A stretch of 42,860 nt of DNA from CBFHSD01 sp965658375 (GTDB lineage: Bacteria > Bacteroidota > Bacteroidia > Flavobacteriales_G > Salibacteraceae): assembly GCA_965658375.1 (NCBI GenBank), contig CBFHSD010000015.1, positions 1-42,860 on the forward strand, read 5' to 3'. The position numbers were made by a program, and so were the translations under genes. The notes below the pieces were generated by a model. That model saw nothing but the letters and a program-made list of their open reading frames with translations. It made no database searches and had not been told where the DNA came from. Positions 23,797-31,866 of the stretch are shown one piece after another (position 1 is the stretch's first letter; each line of letters begins with the position of its first letter).

Positions 23797-24423
23797 ATGA
23801 AGCAGATAATTTACCTTCTTGGAATCATTATTCCAATCGCATTAGTAAGTTGCGTAAAACCTACAATAGGATGTACAGATCCATACGCTGTAAACTTTAA
23901 TGGTAACGCTGATGAAGATGACGGTACATGCAACTATGCTGAAATCATTAGAGGATGTACAAATCCTTTATCTGATAACTACGACCCAGCTGCTACAATG
24001 GATGATGGTTCTTGTGTGATTAGAGGATGTACAGACCCAACTTCGAGCAATTACAACCCAAATGCCACAAATGATGATGGTTCTTGTATTGATATAAGAG
24101 AAGACTTTTACGGTACATGGCTCGTCACGAATGATTGTGGATTCGATTTTGGATTGAACGATTCTCTCGATGTTATTCAAGATAGCGCCTCAAGCAACAC
24201 CATTCTTTTTCAATATTTAGGTGGTGACCAAAACCTCAACTTTGCAGTTGTAGATGGTACAGGTCTAGAAATGGAAGAACAAACGCTAGATGGAGGTTTC
24301 ATACCCGTTACCTTTACCGGTGAAGGCGAAATTAATGATGATGGAACTGAAATGACCATCGACTTTACCTACCAAAGCTTTTTTGGAGAACAAAACTGTA
24401 CCGCAGTACTTGTGAAACAATAG
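23797..24423 (+). CDS. Lipoprotein with three GCTDPxAxNYNPxAxxDDGSC repeats (208 aa)
   Basis: Lipobox LVSC (Cys19) after MKQIIYLLGIIIPIA. Three tandem copies of a Cys-bounded Asp-rich repeat follow at about residues 26-98: GCTDPYAVNFNGNADEDDGT-C, GCTNPLSDNYDPAATMDDGS-C and GCTDPTSSNYNPNATNDDGS-C. Such repeats are frequent in Bacteroidota surface proteins and look able to bind Ca2+ (inference). The C-terminal domain begins DFYGTWLVTNDCGF and ends GEQNCTAVLVKQ, matching the layout of the C-terminal domain in the preceding gene (opening F-x-G-x-[WY]-x-x-x-x-x-C, last Cys near the end). One base after the previous gene and two before the SUI1 gene. Confidence 0.85.
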   Translation: MKQIIYLLGIIIPIALVSCVKPTIGCTDPYAVNFNGNADEDDGTCNYAEIIRGCTNPLSDNYDPAATMDDGSCVIRGCTDPTSSNYNPNATNDDGSCIDIREDFYGTWLVTNDCGFDFGLNDSLDVIQDSASSNTILFQYLGGDQNLNFAVVDGTGLEMEEQTLDGGFIPVTFTGEGEINDDGTEMTIDFTYQSFFGEQNCTAVLVKQ

Positions 24424-24425
24424 GC

Positions 24426-24773
24426 ATGGGCAGAAACAATCGAAAAGCGAGAGAAGGTGTAGTTTACAGCACCAATCAATCTTTTGACTATGAGATTGAT
24501 GATGATGATGGTCTAGAAACCTTAGCGCCTTCTAATCAAAAACTAAAAGTGTTTCATGACAGAAAACAACGAAAGGGAAAAACGGCTACGTTAATCACTG
24601 GATTTGTAGGATCAGAGGACGATTTGAAAGATTTGGCAAAAAAGCTAAAATCTCACTGTGGTGTAGGCGGATCAGTAAAAAACAAAGAAGTTATTATTCA
24701 AGGAGAGCTTAGAGATAAGGTCTTTGATTGGCTGATAAAGAATTCGTATAAAGCTAAAAAAAGCGGAGGTTAA
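24426..24773 (+). CDS. SUI1/eIF1-like translation factor (YciH family, 115 aa)
   Basis: A small eIF1-fold protein. The core LKVFHDRKQRKGKTATLITG, then LAKKLKSHCGVGGSVKNKEV and IIQGELRDKVFDWL match the SUI1 domain, with the usual basic loop. The ~40 N-terminal residues are polar and include a DDDD run. Bacterial SUI1 proteins are proposed to influence start-site selection, but their role is poorly settled. It is the last gene of the lipoprotein operon; its final codons form the left arm of the terminator hairpin. Confidence 0.9.
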   Translation: MGRNNRKAREGVVYSTNQSFDYEIDDDDGLETLAPSNQKLKVFHDRKQRKGKTATLITGFVGSEDDLKDLAKKLKSHCGVGGSVKNKEVIIQGELRDKVFDWLIKNSYKAKKSGG

Positions 24774-24787
24774 TCTCCGCTTTTTTT
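24756..24787. terminator. Bidirectional terminator between SUI1 and a convergent lipoprotein gene
   Basis: A 13-bp perfect stem (A7-GCGGAG paired with CTCCGC-T7) and a six-base loop. The left arm is inside the SUI1 coding sequence and the right arm reaches the stop codon of the minus-strand lipoprotein gene, so one hairpin serves both operons. Confidence 0.88.
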
Positions 24788-24983
24788 AATCGCAATTGTA
24801 TCCGCGATCTTCATATGTATCTAATTCTGAATTATCTGCTGTACAAACCTCTTCACTTACTACTGTAGAATCTACTATATTACCAGAACCATCTTCAATA
24901 GAATCATAGCGTTGACATTCATAACATTTGGAACATGCCGTGATTGATAAAGCGAAGACGAATAAAACTAATAAGCTTCTCAT
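24786..24983 (-). CDS. Small lipoprotein (65 aa)
   Basis: Starts at the ATG at 24983: MRSLLVLFVFALSITACSKC gives a lipobox ITAC with acylated Cys17. The mature part is short, acidic and has further Cys (CYEC, EEVC, YNCD), probably disulfide-bonded. A longer in-frame version from 25121 overlaps the divergent gene and lacks sense. No family recognised. It ends at the shared terminator and is divergent from the lipoprotein at 25036. Confidence 0.7.
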   Translation of the reverse strand: MRSLLVLFVFALSITACSKCYECQRYDSIEDGSGNIVDSTVVSEEVCTADNSELDTYEDRGYNCD

Positions 24984-24988
24984 AATGA

Positions 24989-25018
24989 TTGTTTTTTCAA
25001 AGGTAAATGGCAAATTTG
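24989..25018 (+). promoter_or_regulatory. Promoter of the 25036 lipoprotein gene (TTG-N19-CAAATTTG)
   Basis: A TTG (24989-24991) and, after 19 bases, CAAATTTG (25011-25018), one mismatch from TAnnTTTG. It interleaves with the opposite-strand promoter of the 65-aa lipoprotein, so the two divergent genes share a 52-base control region. Confidence 0.4.
24998..25005 (-). promoter_or_regulatory. Bacteroidota -7 promoter box TACCTTTG of the 65-aa lipoprotein gene
   Basis: Exact TAnnTTTG on the minus strand, 15 bases before the ATG at 24983, with a TTG (25023-25025) 17 bases upstream, slightly short of the usual spacing. Confidence 0.5.
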
Positions 25019-25035
25019 AGACCAAACATGCACTC

Positions 25036-25479
25036 ATGAAAAATTCTCTTTTTTTCTTATTGGCTTTCACCTTGCTTAGTTGTGGTCGCAGTATTGAAGA
25101 CGTATCATGGATAGAAGGCACTTGGAGCAGGAATTACAATAATGTGATTCAAGCAGAAGTATGGAAGAAAGAAACAGATTCTTTGATAGGAAAAGCCTAT
25201 TTCATTAAAAATGGAGATTCTACTTTAAACGAAGAAATGTATATCCATATGCTTGACGGACAACTTACCTTTACAGCTATGGCTCCTAGTTTTAAGCAAG
25301 AAAAGCATTTTCAATGCAGCGAAAGCTCAACACAAAACATATTGTTCGAAAACGAACACAATCATTTCCCTAAAGCCATACGATACTACTCACAAAACGA
25401 TAGCTTATACGCTGCTTTAGGTGGATCTGTAGAAGGCTTTGATAAAACCACCGCATTTGGGTTTAAGCTTCTTCCTTAG
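25036..25479 (+). CDS. Lipoprotein, DUF6265-like (147 aa)
   Basis: The ATG at 25036 gives MKNSLFFLLAFTLLSC with lipobox LLSC (Cys16); the in-frame ATG at 24928 overlaps the divergent gene and adds a non-signal N-terminus. The mature part VSWIEGTWSRNYNNVIQAEV and later GKAYFIKNGDS, FENEHNHFPKAIRYYSQ and KTTAFGFKLLP follow the pattern of DUF6265-type proteins ('W-I-x-G-T-W ... E-x-W', 'N-x-x-N-D-x-P-x-x-I-x-Y'), small lipocalin-like beta-barrels of unknown ligand. It converges on bshA and overlaps it by 17 bases. Confidence 0.78.
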   Translation: MKNSLFFLLAFTLLSCGRSIEDVSWIEGTWSRNYNNVIQAEVWKKETDSLIGKAYFIKNGDSTLNEEMYIHMLDGQLTFTAMAPSFKQEKHFQCSESSTQNILFENEHNHFPKAIRYYSQNDSLYAALGGSVEGFDKTTAFGFKLLP

Positions 25480-26596
25480 CAGCTAATACTTTTCTATAGA
25501 GCGCTTCGTACTGTGGAATAACCGTTGAAATTTGAAATTGCTGAGCCTGTTGAAAAGATCTTTCTTTGAAAGCAGCTAAAGTCGCTTCATCCAATAATAT
25601 GCTCAGTGAGTTTGTTATCATCTCATCAATAGCTCCGACTTCACTCAAGTAACCAGAAATTCCTTGTAAGTTAACTTCAGGTAGTCCTCCAGTATTGGTA
25701 GATATTACTGGAACTTTAGCAGCCATTGCTTCTAGGGCCGCTAAACCAAAGCTCTCTTTTTCAGATAGCAATAGAAATAAATCGCTCATACAAAGAACCT
25801 TGTAAACTTCTGTGGTTCTGCCAAGAAATTTCACATGCTCTCCTATTCCAAGAGATCTTGCTAAATCCTCAGCCAATTCACGTTCAGGACCATCTCCCAA
25901 AAGCAAAAGTTTTGCAGGTATTTTATCAACAATGCCTTTAAACACTTTAATTACATCATCGGTTCTTTTTACAGGTCTAAAATTAGAGATGTGTGTAATA
26001 AGCTTTTCACCATTTGGCGCAAAAGCTTTTTTGTTGCATTCTGACGCTTGACTAAAAAGACTGAAATCAATGAAATTTGGAATGACTTCTATTTCACGTT
26101 TTATATTAAAAAACTTAATCGTATCATACCTCAAGCTTTCACTAACACTGGTAACAGCATCGCTATGATTGATACTGAATTTTACCGCGGCTCTGTATGA
26201 AGGGTTCTTCCCTACTAACGTGATATCTGTGCCGTGAAGGGTTGTAATAAAAGGCAAGTTGATGCCTTTATCTTTCAGAATCATTTTTGCCGTGTAGGCT
26301 GCATAAGCATGCGGAATGGCGTAATGAACATGTAGCAAATCTAGTTGCTCATTGAGCACAACATCTACCATTTTACTTGAAAGGGCTAACTCATAAGGTT
26401 GGTAGTCGAACAAAGGATAATCGTGCACATTTACCTCGTGGTAGTAAATATTGGGGTTAAGAATATCTAAACGCACAGGTTGGCTATAGGTAATAAAATG
26501 CACTTCGTGCCCTTCTTTTGCAAGAGCGTGACCTAATTCTGTGGCTACTACTCCGCTACCCCCAAAAGTTGGGTAACAAACAACTCCTATATTCAT
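25463..26596 (-). CDS. bshA: N-acetyl-alpha-D-glucosaminyl L-malate synthase BshA (377 aa)
   Basis: GT4-family glycosyltransferase that makes GlcNAc-malate from UDP-GlcNAc and L-malate, the first step of bacillithiol synthesis. The N-terminus MNIGVVCYPTFGGSGVVATE with GHEVHFITYSQPVRLD is diagnostic of BshA, and the C-terminal nucleotide-sugar domain has ISNFRPVKR, LLLGDGPER and the EX7E motif within EKESFGLAALEAMAAKVPVI. Length is that of known BshA proteins. bshB and bshC are not in the window. It stands alone on the minus strand. Confidence 0.93.
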   Translation of the reverse strand: MNIGVVCYPTFGGSGVVATELGHALAKEGHEVHFITYSQPVRLDILNPNIYYHEVNVHDYPLFDYQPYELALSSKMVDVVLNEQLDLLHVHYAIPHAYAAYTAKMILKDKGINLPFITTLHGTDITLVGKNPSYRAAVKFSINHSDAVTSVSESLRYDTIKFFNIKREIEVIPNFIDFSLFSQASECNKKAFAPNGEKLITHISNFRPVKRTDDVIKVFKGIVDKIPAKLLLLGDGPERELAEDLARSLGIGEHVKFLGRTTEVYKVLCMSDLFLLLSEKESFGLAALEAMAAKVPVISTNTGGLPEVNLQGISGYLSEVGAIDEMITNSLSILLDEATLAAFKERSFQQAQQFQISTVIPQYEALYRKVLAAKEEA

Positions 26597-26643
26597 TCGG
26601 TATTATTTCCTTGGCAAGTTTACGTTTATTGTGAGATTACGAC

Positions 26644-29058
26644 TTAAAAGTCGAGTATAATTCCAATAGTTGGCAGAACTGTTCCATCGGTATTTTCTAT
26701 GAATTCTGTCAGGTATCTTGTTGGATCATTTGGATCTACAATGTTATTCCCTGCATCATCTGTTTGCACTACAAGAATTGGCGCTGCTTCTGACTGGTAA
26801 TTGTAAACATTTTGAATGTCTAGGTAGAGATTTAAACTCCACTTATCGTAAAACCATGTCTTGTCAATTCTAATATCCAATTGATGGAAAGGTCCTAAAC
26901 GATTTTGATTGAGCCTGTTATAATCTAGTACTCCCATACCACTCGCGTCCCAATTAGGTATAAGTGCAGAGGTTTCTACATCTGTAGGAGTAAAGGGCAA
27001 ACCGCCTGAATATCTCCATTTAAAGCCTAGGTTCCAATTATCGCCTAAGCGTGCACCTGCTGTTAAACTCACCAAATTTCTGCTGTCCCAAGAAGAAGGC
27101 GAATAACCCCCATCAATATTCTCAAATTCACTTCTCACAAATGTGTATGCCAAAATACCATAAAGGCCTTTAGCACTTCTTCTCTGCGCAGTGAATTCTA
27201 CTCCATACGCCCTACCAACAGAGATGCTAGAGGCTGGCGCATTCCCTACTACACCAAAGTCAGCACCTTGGTTTGCAAGACTAATAGAATCTGTTAATAG
27301 GAATGGGTAGTCTTCATATCCTTTGTAGAAACCCTCAACCGCGAACTTGGTTTTCAAATCTGGATTGTGCTCAATACCTAAGGCTATCTGGTTGGAAGCA
27401 ATGTAGGTGGTTCTATCTTCATTAACGAAGTTTCCATCATTATCCTGAAATCCTAAAACAGTTAATGGTGGCAATTGAAAATACCTTCCTACACTTGAAT
27501 TTAAACTCCATTTGTCAGCAAGCGAATAGCTAGCTGAAACTCTTGGAGAAAGTTGATTGAAGGGGTTCGCCATGCTTTCATTGTAAGCTGCACCGTCTAC
27601 ACGTAAACCGAATGATAATGCTAATCGAGCATCAAGAAAATCTTTCGCTCCTTGCATCCAGGCTCCATACTTTGCAAAATCAAGTCGCGCATCATAATCA
27701 ATTTGAGTTGGGCCATCTGGACCAGGAATTAAATTGACTGTTCTATTGGTATAGGTTACAGTTGAGAAATCTAACCCAGTATTTACTTTCCAACCTTTAC
27801 CTAAACGTGTATTGTGTTCGAACCTAAAATTGTTCTCGATTTCCGCAGAAGAATAATCCAATGTCTTTTCATTGGCTTCATCATTATCGATGTACTTATA
27901 GGCGTCATTTTGTAATTGACTTCTACTAATTACAACGGTCTGATAGCTGTTCTCAGAATAATGCTTGTAGACCGCTCCTAGGGTATAATTCCATTGCTCG
28001 TTCACAGGAATGTTTCCGAGCAAGTAGTTATTTCTATCAATGGTTTCTTGATCAGTAACACCTTCATTGGCGCTGGTATTTAAGCTAAATTGATCAAGCG
28101 CTCCAATTCCTATCAGTTTCAATTCGTTATTATCATCAAACTTATGTTTCACTTTAAACTGCATGTCAGAATAAGTTGGCAGAAAAGGAAGCTGAAGCAC
28201 AGAAAACAGAAATTGTAAATAACTGTGTCTCACAGAAGCAATGTAAGTAGTTTTCTCACCTATAGGTCCATCTGCTGTGAAGCCAACATCGCTAGAACCA
28301 AGAGTAAAACGAAATTTATTCCTGTCTTGGTTGCCATCAATTTGAGTGAACTCCAAAACAGAACTCAAAGCTCCTCCTCTATTTGATGGGTATGAACCTG
28401 AATAAAGTTCTGCCTTCTTCACCAAATTCGCGTTAATAATACCAGTTGGACCACCAGAAGCCCCTTGGGTTTGAAAGTGATTGATAATAGGGGTTTTCAC
28501 CTCATCTAAATAGAACGAGTTTTCACTTGGGGATCCCCCTCTAATTATAATGTCATTTCTGAAACTGGCCGTTGACGCTACACCTGGTAAACTTTGAATA
28601 ACACGCGATATATCTCTGTTTGCTCCAGGGTTCTTTTCTATCTCTTCAATACCCAATGTTTGGACAGAGAGCGGAGATTCTTCACTTTTTTCGAATGCAC
28701 TGGTTTGGACAACAACTTCATCTAATTGAGTAGAAGCTGCTTCTAAACGTAATTCTACACTCACTACGTTAGCTTTAGTGATGTAAAAGTCTTCACTGAT
28801 AAGCGGACTGTATCCAATAACACTCACTTCTAACTTTCTATAGCCTAAAGGAGCTCCATTGATTTCAAATACACCGTCTATATTACTGCTTGTTCCAATT
28901 GTGGTACCTGATACAATGATGTTTGCAAAGGGTATAGGTTCATTGGTAGCATTGTCTTTAACTACTCCTGTGATTTTACCTTCATTTTGCGCCAAAAGTC
29001 CCAATGGTATGGCAAATAACAGGCTTAAAAGAGTTGTTCGGATTAAAGAATGGATCAT
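26644..29058 (-). CDS. TonB-dependent outer-membrane receptor (804 aa)
   Basis: Signal peptide (TTLLSLLFAIPLGLLAQ), then a CarboxypepD_reg-like domain (about 28-110, GKITGVVKDNATNEPIPFAN), a plug domain (about 115-230, with QLDEVVVQTSA and IIIRGGSPSENSFYLDEV) and a 22-strand-type beta-barrel ending in aromatic F (PTIGIILDF). It imports a substrate using TonB/ExbBD energy. No SusD-like partner is adjacent, so a polysaccharide-utilisation role is not supported. The substrate is unknown. Promoter box at 29102-29109. Confidence 0.93.
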   Translation of the reverse strand: MIHSLIRTTLLSLLFAIPLGLLAQNEGKITGVVKDNATNEPIPFANIIVSGTTIGTSSNIDGVFEINGAPLGYRKLEVSVIGYSPLISEDFYITKANVVSVELRLEAASTQLDEVVVQTSAFEKSEESPLSVQTLGIEEIEKNPGANRDISRVIQSLPGVASTASFRNDIIIRGGSPSENSFYLDEVKTPIINHFQTQGASGGPTGIINANLVKKAELYSGSYPSNRGGALSSVLEFTQIDGNQDRNKFRFTLGSSDVGFTADGPIGEKTTYIASVRHSYLQFLFSVLQLPFLPTYSDMQFKVKHKFDDNNELKLIGIGALDQFSLNTSANEGVTDQETIDRNNYLLGNIPVNEQWNYTLGAVYKHYSENSYQTVVISRSQLQNDAYKYIDNDEANEKTLDYSSAEIENNFRFEHNTRLGKGWKVNTGLDFSTVTYTNRTVNLIPGPDGPTQIDYDARLDFAKYGAWMQGAKDFLDARLALSFGLRVDGAAYNESMANPFNQLSPRVSASYSLADKWSLNSSVGRYFQLPPLTVLGFQDNDGNFVNEDRTTYIASNQIALGIEHNPDLKTKFAVEGFYKGYEDYPFLLTDSISLANQGADFGVVGNAPASSISVGRAYGVEFTAQRRSAKGLYGILAYTFVRSEFENIDGGYSPSSWDSRNLVSLTAGARLGDNWNLGFKWRYSGGLPFTPTDVETSALIPNWDASGMGVLDYNRLNQNRLGPFHQLDIRIDKTWFYDKWSLNLYLDIQNVYNYQSEAAPILVVQTDDAGNNIVDPNDPTRYLTEFIENTDGTVLPTIGIILDF

Positions 29059-29101
29059 TTCTTGTTTAACTTATTTGGTGTTTAAAGCTTAAAAAGATTC
29101 A

Positions 29102-29109
29102 CAAAACTA
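29102..29109 (-). promoter_or_regulatory. Bacteroidota -7 promoter box TAGTTTTG of the TonB receptor gene
   Basis: Exact TAnnTTTG on the minus strand, 44 bases before the ATG at 29058. No TTG at the standard spacing. Confidence 0.45.
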
Positions 29110-29140
29110 GCTACGAAACAACGAGAGTTTGTTATGGTTC

Positions 29141-29866
29141 ATGAAAAAAATGGAATCTTCTAAAACTCACCCTTACTTTTACAGAGTGGATAAAACACTA
29201 AATCTTTTGCGAAGCATAGAAACAGAGTTTATTTCTATCAGAAATGAAACAAAAGCCCCAGAAATGGAGCGCTATCTTAGAAACCAATTCAAGTGTTACG
29301 GTATAAGTGCACTATTGAGAAAACCTATCACACAGAAGGTATCCGCCCCTTTCAAAAGTCTTCCTGCACAAGAACAAGATCGCTTTGTGCGCATTTGTTG
29401 GGATAAAGACCAAAGAGAATGGCAGTATTTAGCCATTGATTTATTCCGTAAGGTCCTTTCTAAAAGCAGTGTTTCACGCATTGAGATGACCTTAGATCTT
29501 ATTCAACACAAATCTTGGTGGGACACTGTAGACAGTTTAGCTTCCAATTGCTTTGGGAAGTTGTTAATGATGTTTCCAGATGAAAAAGAAGAATTTCTCC
29601 AACGTTGTATTGATTCTGATTGCATGTGGGTGATAAGAACAGCTATTATTCATCAATTAACTTACAAGCAGCACACAGACACAGAGTGGCTGATAAAAAG
29701 TATTTTGCCGCACATAAACTCAAAAGATTTTTTTATTCAGAAAGGAATTGGATGGGCTTTGAGACAATATGCCAAAACAGATTCAAATTGGGTAGTTTCA
29801 TTTGTTGAAAACCACTCCTATTTATCCAACCTGAGTAAAAAAGAAGCGTTAAAGCACATAAACTAA
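29141..29866 (+). CDS. AlkD-like DNA alkylation repair protein (241 aa)
   Basis: HEAT-repeat DNA glycosylase family that removes N3- and N7-alkylated purines. The core signatures are HKSWWDTVDSLASN, with the Trp and Asp that stack on and act at the lesion, and DFFIQKGIGWALRQYAK near the C-terminus. Length is typical. ATGs at 29141 and 29150 are both possible (MKKMESSKTH); the TTG at 29129 is not preferred. Its stop TAA overlaps the next ATG (TAATG), so it is translationally coupled to the thioredoxin-like gene. It is divergent from the TonB receptor gene. Confidence 0.88.
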   Translation: MKKMESSKTHPYFYRVDKTLNLLRSIETEFISIRNETKAPEMERYLRNQFKCYGISALLRKPITQKVSAPFKSLPAQEQDRFVRICWDKDQREWQYLAIDLFRKVLSKSSVSRIEMTLDLIQHKSWWDTVDSLASNCFGKLLMMFPDEKEEFLQRCIDSDCMWVIRTAIIHQLTYKQHTDTEWLIKSILPHINSKDFFIQKGIGWALRQYAKTDSNWVVSFVENHSYLSNLSKKEALKHIN

Positions 29867-30693
29867 TGGCGAAGAAAAATCCAGATCATAAAGCAACTAA
29901 CAACCTTACTCTAGGAGTAACTGTGGTTGTTTTTCTGTGTATCTATTATTTTGGTGTACCTGTTGCAACCTTTGTTGCGGGAATTACATCCATTCTAATT
30001 GGGTACTATAGAGCAAAGTATTATGAGAAGTTTATGGATGCGCTTACGGCAACCGGTTCTCTTTACTTAGTTATCACCGCTCTGGGGGTAATAAACAATG
30101 CATTTCTCCCTCTTGGTTTGATTGGCTTAACCGGTTCAAGTATTGGTATTTTCACTCAAAAAAAATCTCTTCCTCAGTTTCTCTTCTTTGCCTTTCCCTT
30201 TTGGGTTTTAGTTTCTTGGGGAGCTATTTCTCTATATCCAAAATGGATGGTAAGCCAATTAAGTGCAGAAATCACGGAAGAAGTGACTCCATTTGCCGCA
30301 CAAGACTCAACAGGAACATCTATTCAAAGCGAAAGCTTTCGAGGTAAATTCATTATTATAGATTTTTGGGCAAGTTGGTGCGGACCTTGCAAAAAAGAAA
30401 TGGCAGCGATAGAAGATTATGTAAATTCAAGTGACCCGAACAAGGTTCATTGGATGATGATTAATGCAGAAAAGAAAGAAGATTGGGAAAAAATCAATGC
30501 ATTTAAAGAAGATACAGGTTTTGACTTTCCATATTACAACGATATATCTGCGGACGAAGCATTTACTATTAAATCATTCCCCACCATCATTGTTATTGAC
30601 CCAAACGGCAAAATGGTGTTTAGACATGAAGGTTTTGCTCAAGGAGAAGACCTTGAATCTGTAATAAATGACATCATTGATGGAAAAAATTAA
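29866..30693 (+). CDS. Membrane protein with TlpA/thioredoxin-like domain (275 aa)
   Basis: Residues ~14-130 contain about four hydrophobic helices (for example LTLGVTVVVFLCIYYFGVPV and FLFFAFPFWVLVSWG). Residues ~145-275 are a thioredoxin fold with the redox motif W171-C-G-P-C175 in DFWASWCGPCKKEM and the cis-Pro loop SFPTIIVIDPNGK. Of the AhpC/TSA-TlpA type, so probably a membrane-anchored thiol-disulfide reductase facing the periplasm; topology is inferred. It starts on the last base of the alkD-like stop codon. Confidence 0.88.
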   Translation: MAKKNPDHKATNNLTLGVTVVVFLCIYYFGVPVATFVAGITSILIGYYRAKYYEKFMDALTATGSLYLVITALGVINNAFLPLGLIGLTGSSIGIFTQKKSLPQFLFFAFPFWVLVSWGAISLYPKWMVSQLSAEITEEVTPFAAQDSTGTSIQSESFRGKFIIIDFWASWCGPCKKEMAAIEDYVNSSDPNKVHWMMINAEKKEDWEKINAFKEDTGFDFPYYNDISADEAFTIKSFPTIIVIDPNGKMVFRHEGFAQGEDLESVINDIIDGKN

Positions 30694-30727
30694 TGAGTGT
30701 GTTTGGACTACTTACCAACTCACTCAT
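30693..30727 (+). repeat. Inverted repeat after the thioredoxin-like gene
   Basis: ATGAGTG (30693-30699) pairs with CACTCAT (30721-30727), with an inner TTGG/CCAA. There is no T run after it, so it may be a weak or Rho-dependent end, or chance. Confidence 0.3.
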
Positions 30728-30876
30728 CCTTAACATTGCAGTAAACACAATATTTAATAGTGTATAATTGGGTTTGTATAGAATTATAGCTTCTTAATCA
30801 TCATGAAGCATTAACCCTACCCAACTTCCTTTGGTTTTCTTGCGTTAACTACTATATCAATCGATATTAAAGTAGT

Positions 30877-31743
30877 ATGAGACAGCTAAAAATAACCAAA
30901 CAAATCACCAATCGCGATACAGCTTCACTGGACAAATACCTCCATGAAATTGCTCGCGAAAGCATGGTGACGGCTGAGGAAGAAGTAGAATTAGCCCGTC
31001 AAATCAAAGAAGGTAACAGAAGAGCACTTGATAAACTCACTAGAGCAAACTTGAGATTCGTTGTATCTGTTGCTAAACAATATCAAAATCAAGGAATGAG
31101 TCTCCCCGACTTAATAAATGAAGGTAATCTTGGCCTGATTAAAGCCGCAACCAAATTTGATGAGACCCGAGGGTTTAAGTTCATTTCATATGCTGTTTGG
31201 TGGATCCGCCAAAGCATTCTTGCCGCACTAGCTGAGCAATCAAGAATCATCAGGTTACCACTCAATAAGATTGGCTCAATCAATAAGATCAATAGAACTT
31301 TCAACAATTTAGAACAGCGATTAGGGCGTATTCCAACTCCTGGAGAAATTGGCGATGAATTGGATATGACAGAATCAGAAGTTAAGCAACTCATGCGCAA
31401 TAACCATAGGCATACGAGTATGGATGCCCCAATAGGTTCTGAAGATGATGGCCGTTCGATGTACGATATTGTTGAGAATAAGCACCACCCTAGCCCAGAA
31501 GGAAATTTGATGCATGATTCTTTGATAAGCGAAATAAGACGATCATTAAGTTCACTTTCTGTGAGAGAGTCTGGAGTTTTAAAACTCTATTACGGACTAA
31601 ATGGAAATGGGCCCTTCACTTTGGAGGAAATTGGTCAAGAATATGAGCTCACAAGAGAACGCGTAAGACAAATCAAAGAAAAGGCATTAAAAAAGCTAAA
31701 ACAAACCTCAAGAAGTGCGCAATTGAGAGCGTATTTAGGATAG
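30877..31743 (+). CDS. rpoD: Primary RNA polymerase sigma factor, Bacteroidota-type RpoD (288 aa)
   Basis: Sigma-70 group 1 factor of the short Bacteroidota type without region 1.1 or a long non-conserved region. Region 1.2 is SLDKYLHEIARESMVTAEEE, region 2 includes RANLRFVVSVAKQYQNQGM, DLINEGNLGLIKAATKFD and FISYAVWWIRQSI, region 3 spans ~125-205, and region 4.2 is FTLEEIGQEYELTRERVRQI followed by KEKALKKLK. These proteins recognise the TTG/TAnnTTTG promoters seen elsewhere in this window. Single gene with its own terminator at 31766-31794 and a ~180-base upstream region. Confidence 0.94.
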   Translation: MRQLKITKQITNRDTASLDKYLHEIARESMVTAEEEVELARQIKEGNRRALDKLTRANLRFVVSVAKQYQNQGMSLPDLINEGNLGLIKAATKFDETRGFKFISYAVWWIRQSILAALAEQSRIIRLPLNKIGSINKINRTFNNLEQRLGRIPTPGEIGDELDMTESEVKQLMRNNHRHTSMDAPIGSEDDGRSMYDIVENKHHPSPEGNLMHDSLISEIRRSLSSLSVRESGVLKLYYGLNGNGPFTLEEIGQEYELTRERVRQIKEKALKKLKQTSRSAQLRAYLG

Positions 31744-31765
31744 TATTAACCGTGTAAGTAATCAG

Positions 31766-31794
31766 AGCCTCGAAGAATTCTTCGGGGCTTTTTT
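31766..31794 (+). terminator. Rho-independent terminator of rpoD
   Basis: A 10-bp stem AGCCTCGAAG/CTTCGGGGCT (one G-U) with an AATT loop and a run of six T. Confidence 0.88.
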
Positions 31795-31866
31795 ATTAAC
31801 AATGCTTTTTTCATTCATTTAAAGCTTTCTTGTTTCTCATTCACTTTATACCCCTAAAATTGTAGT

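Noticed and set aside
24786..25121. Long version (111 aa) of the small lipoprotein gene
   Set aside because: The added 46 residues overlap the divergent lipoprotein gene and precede a proper lipoprotein signal peptide starting at 24983.
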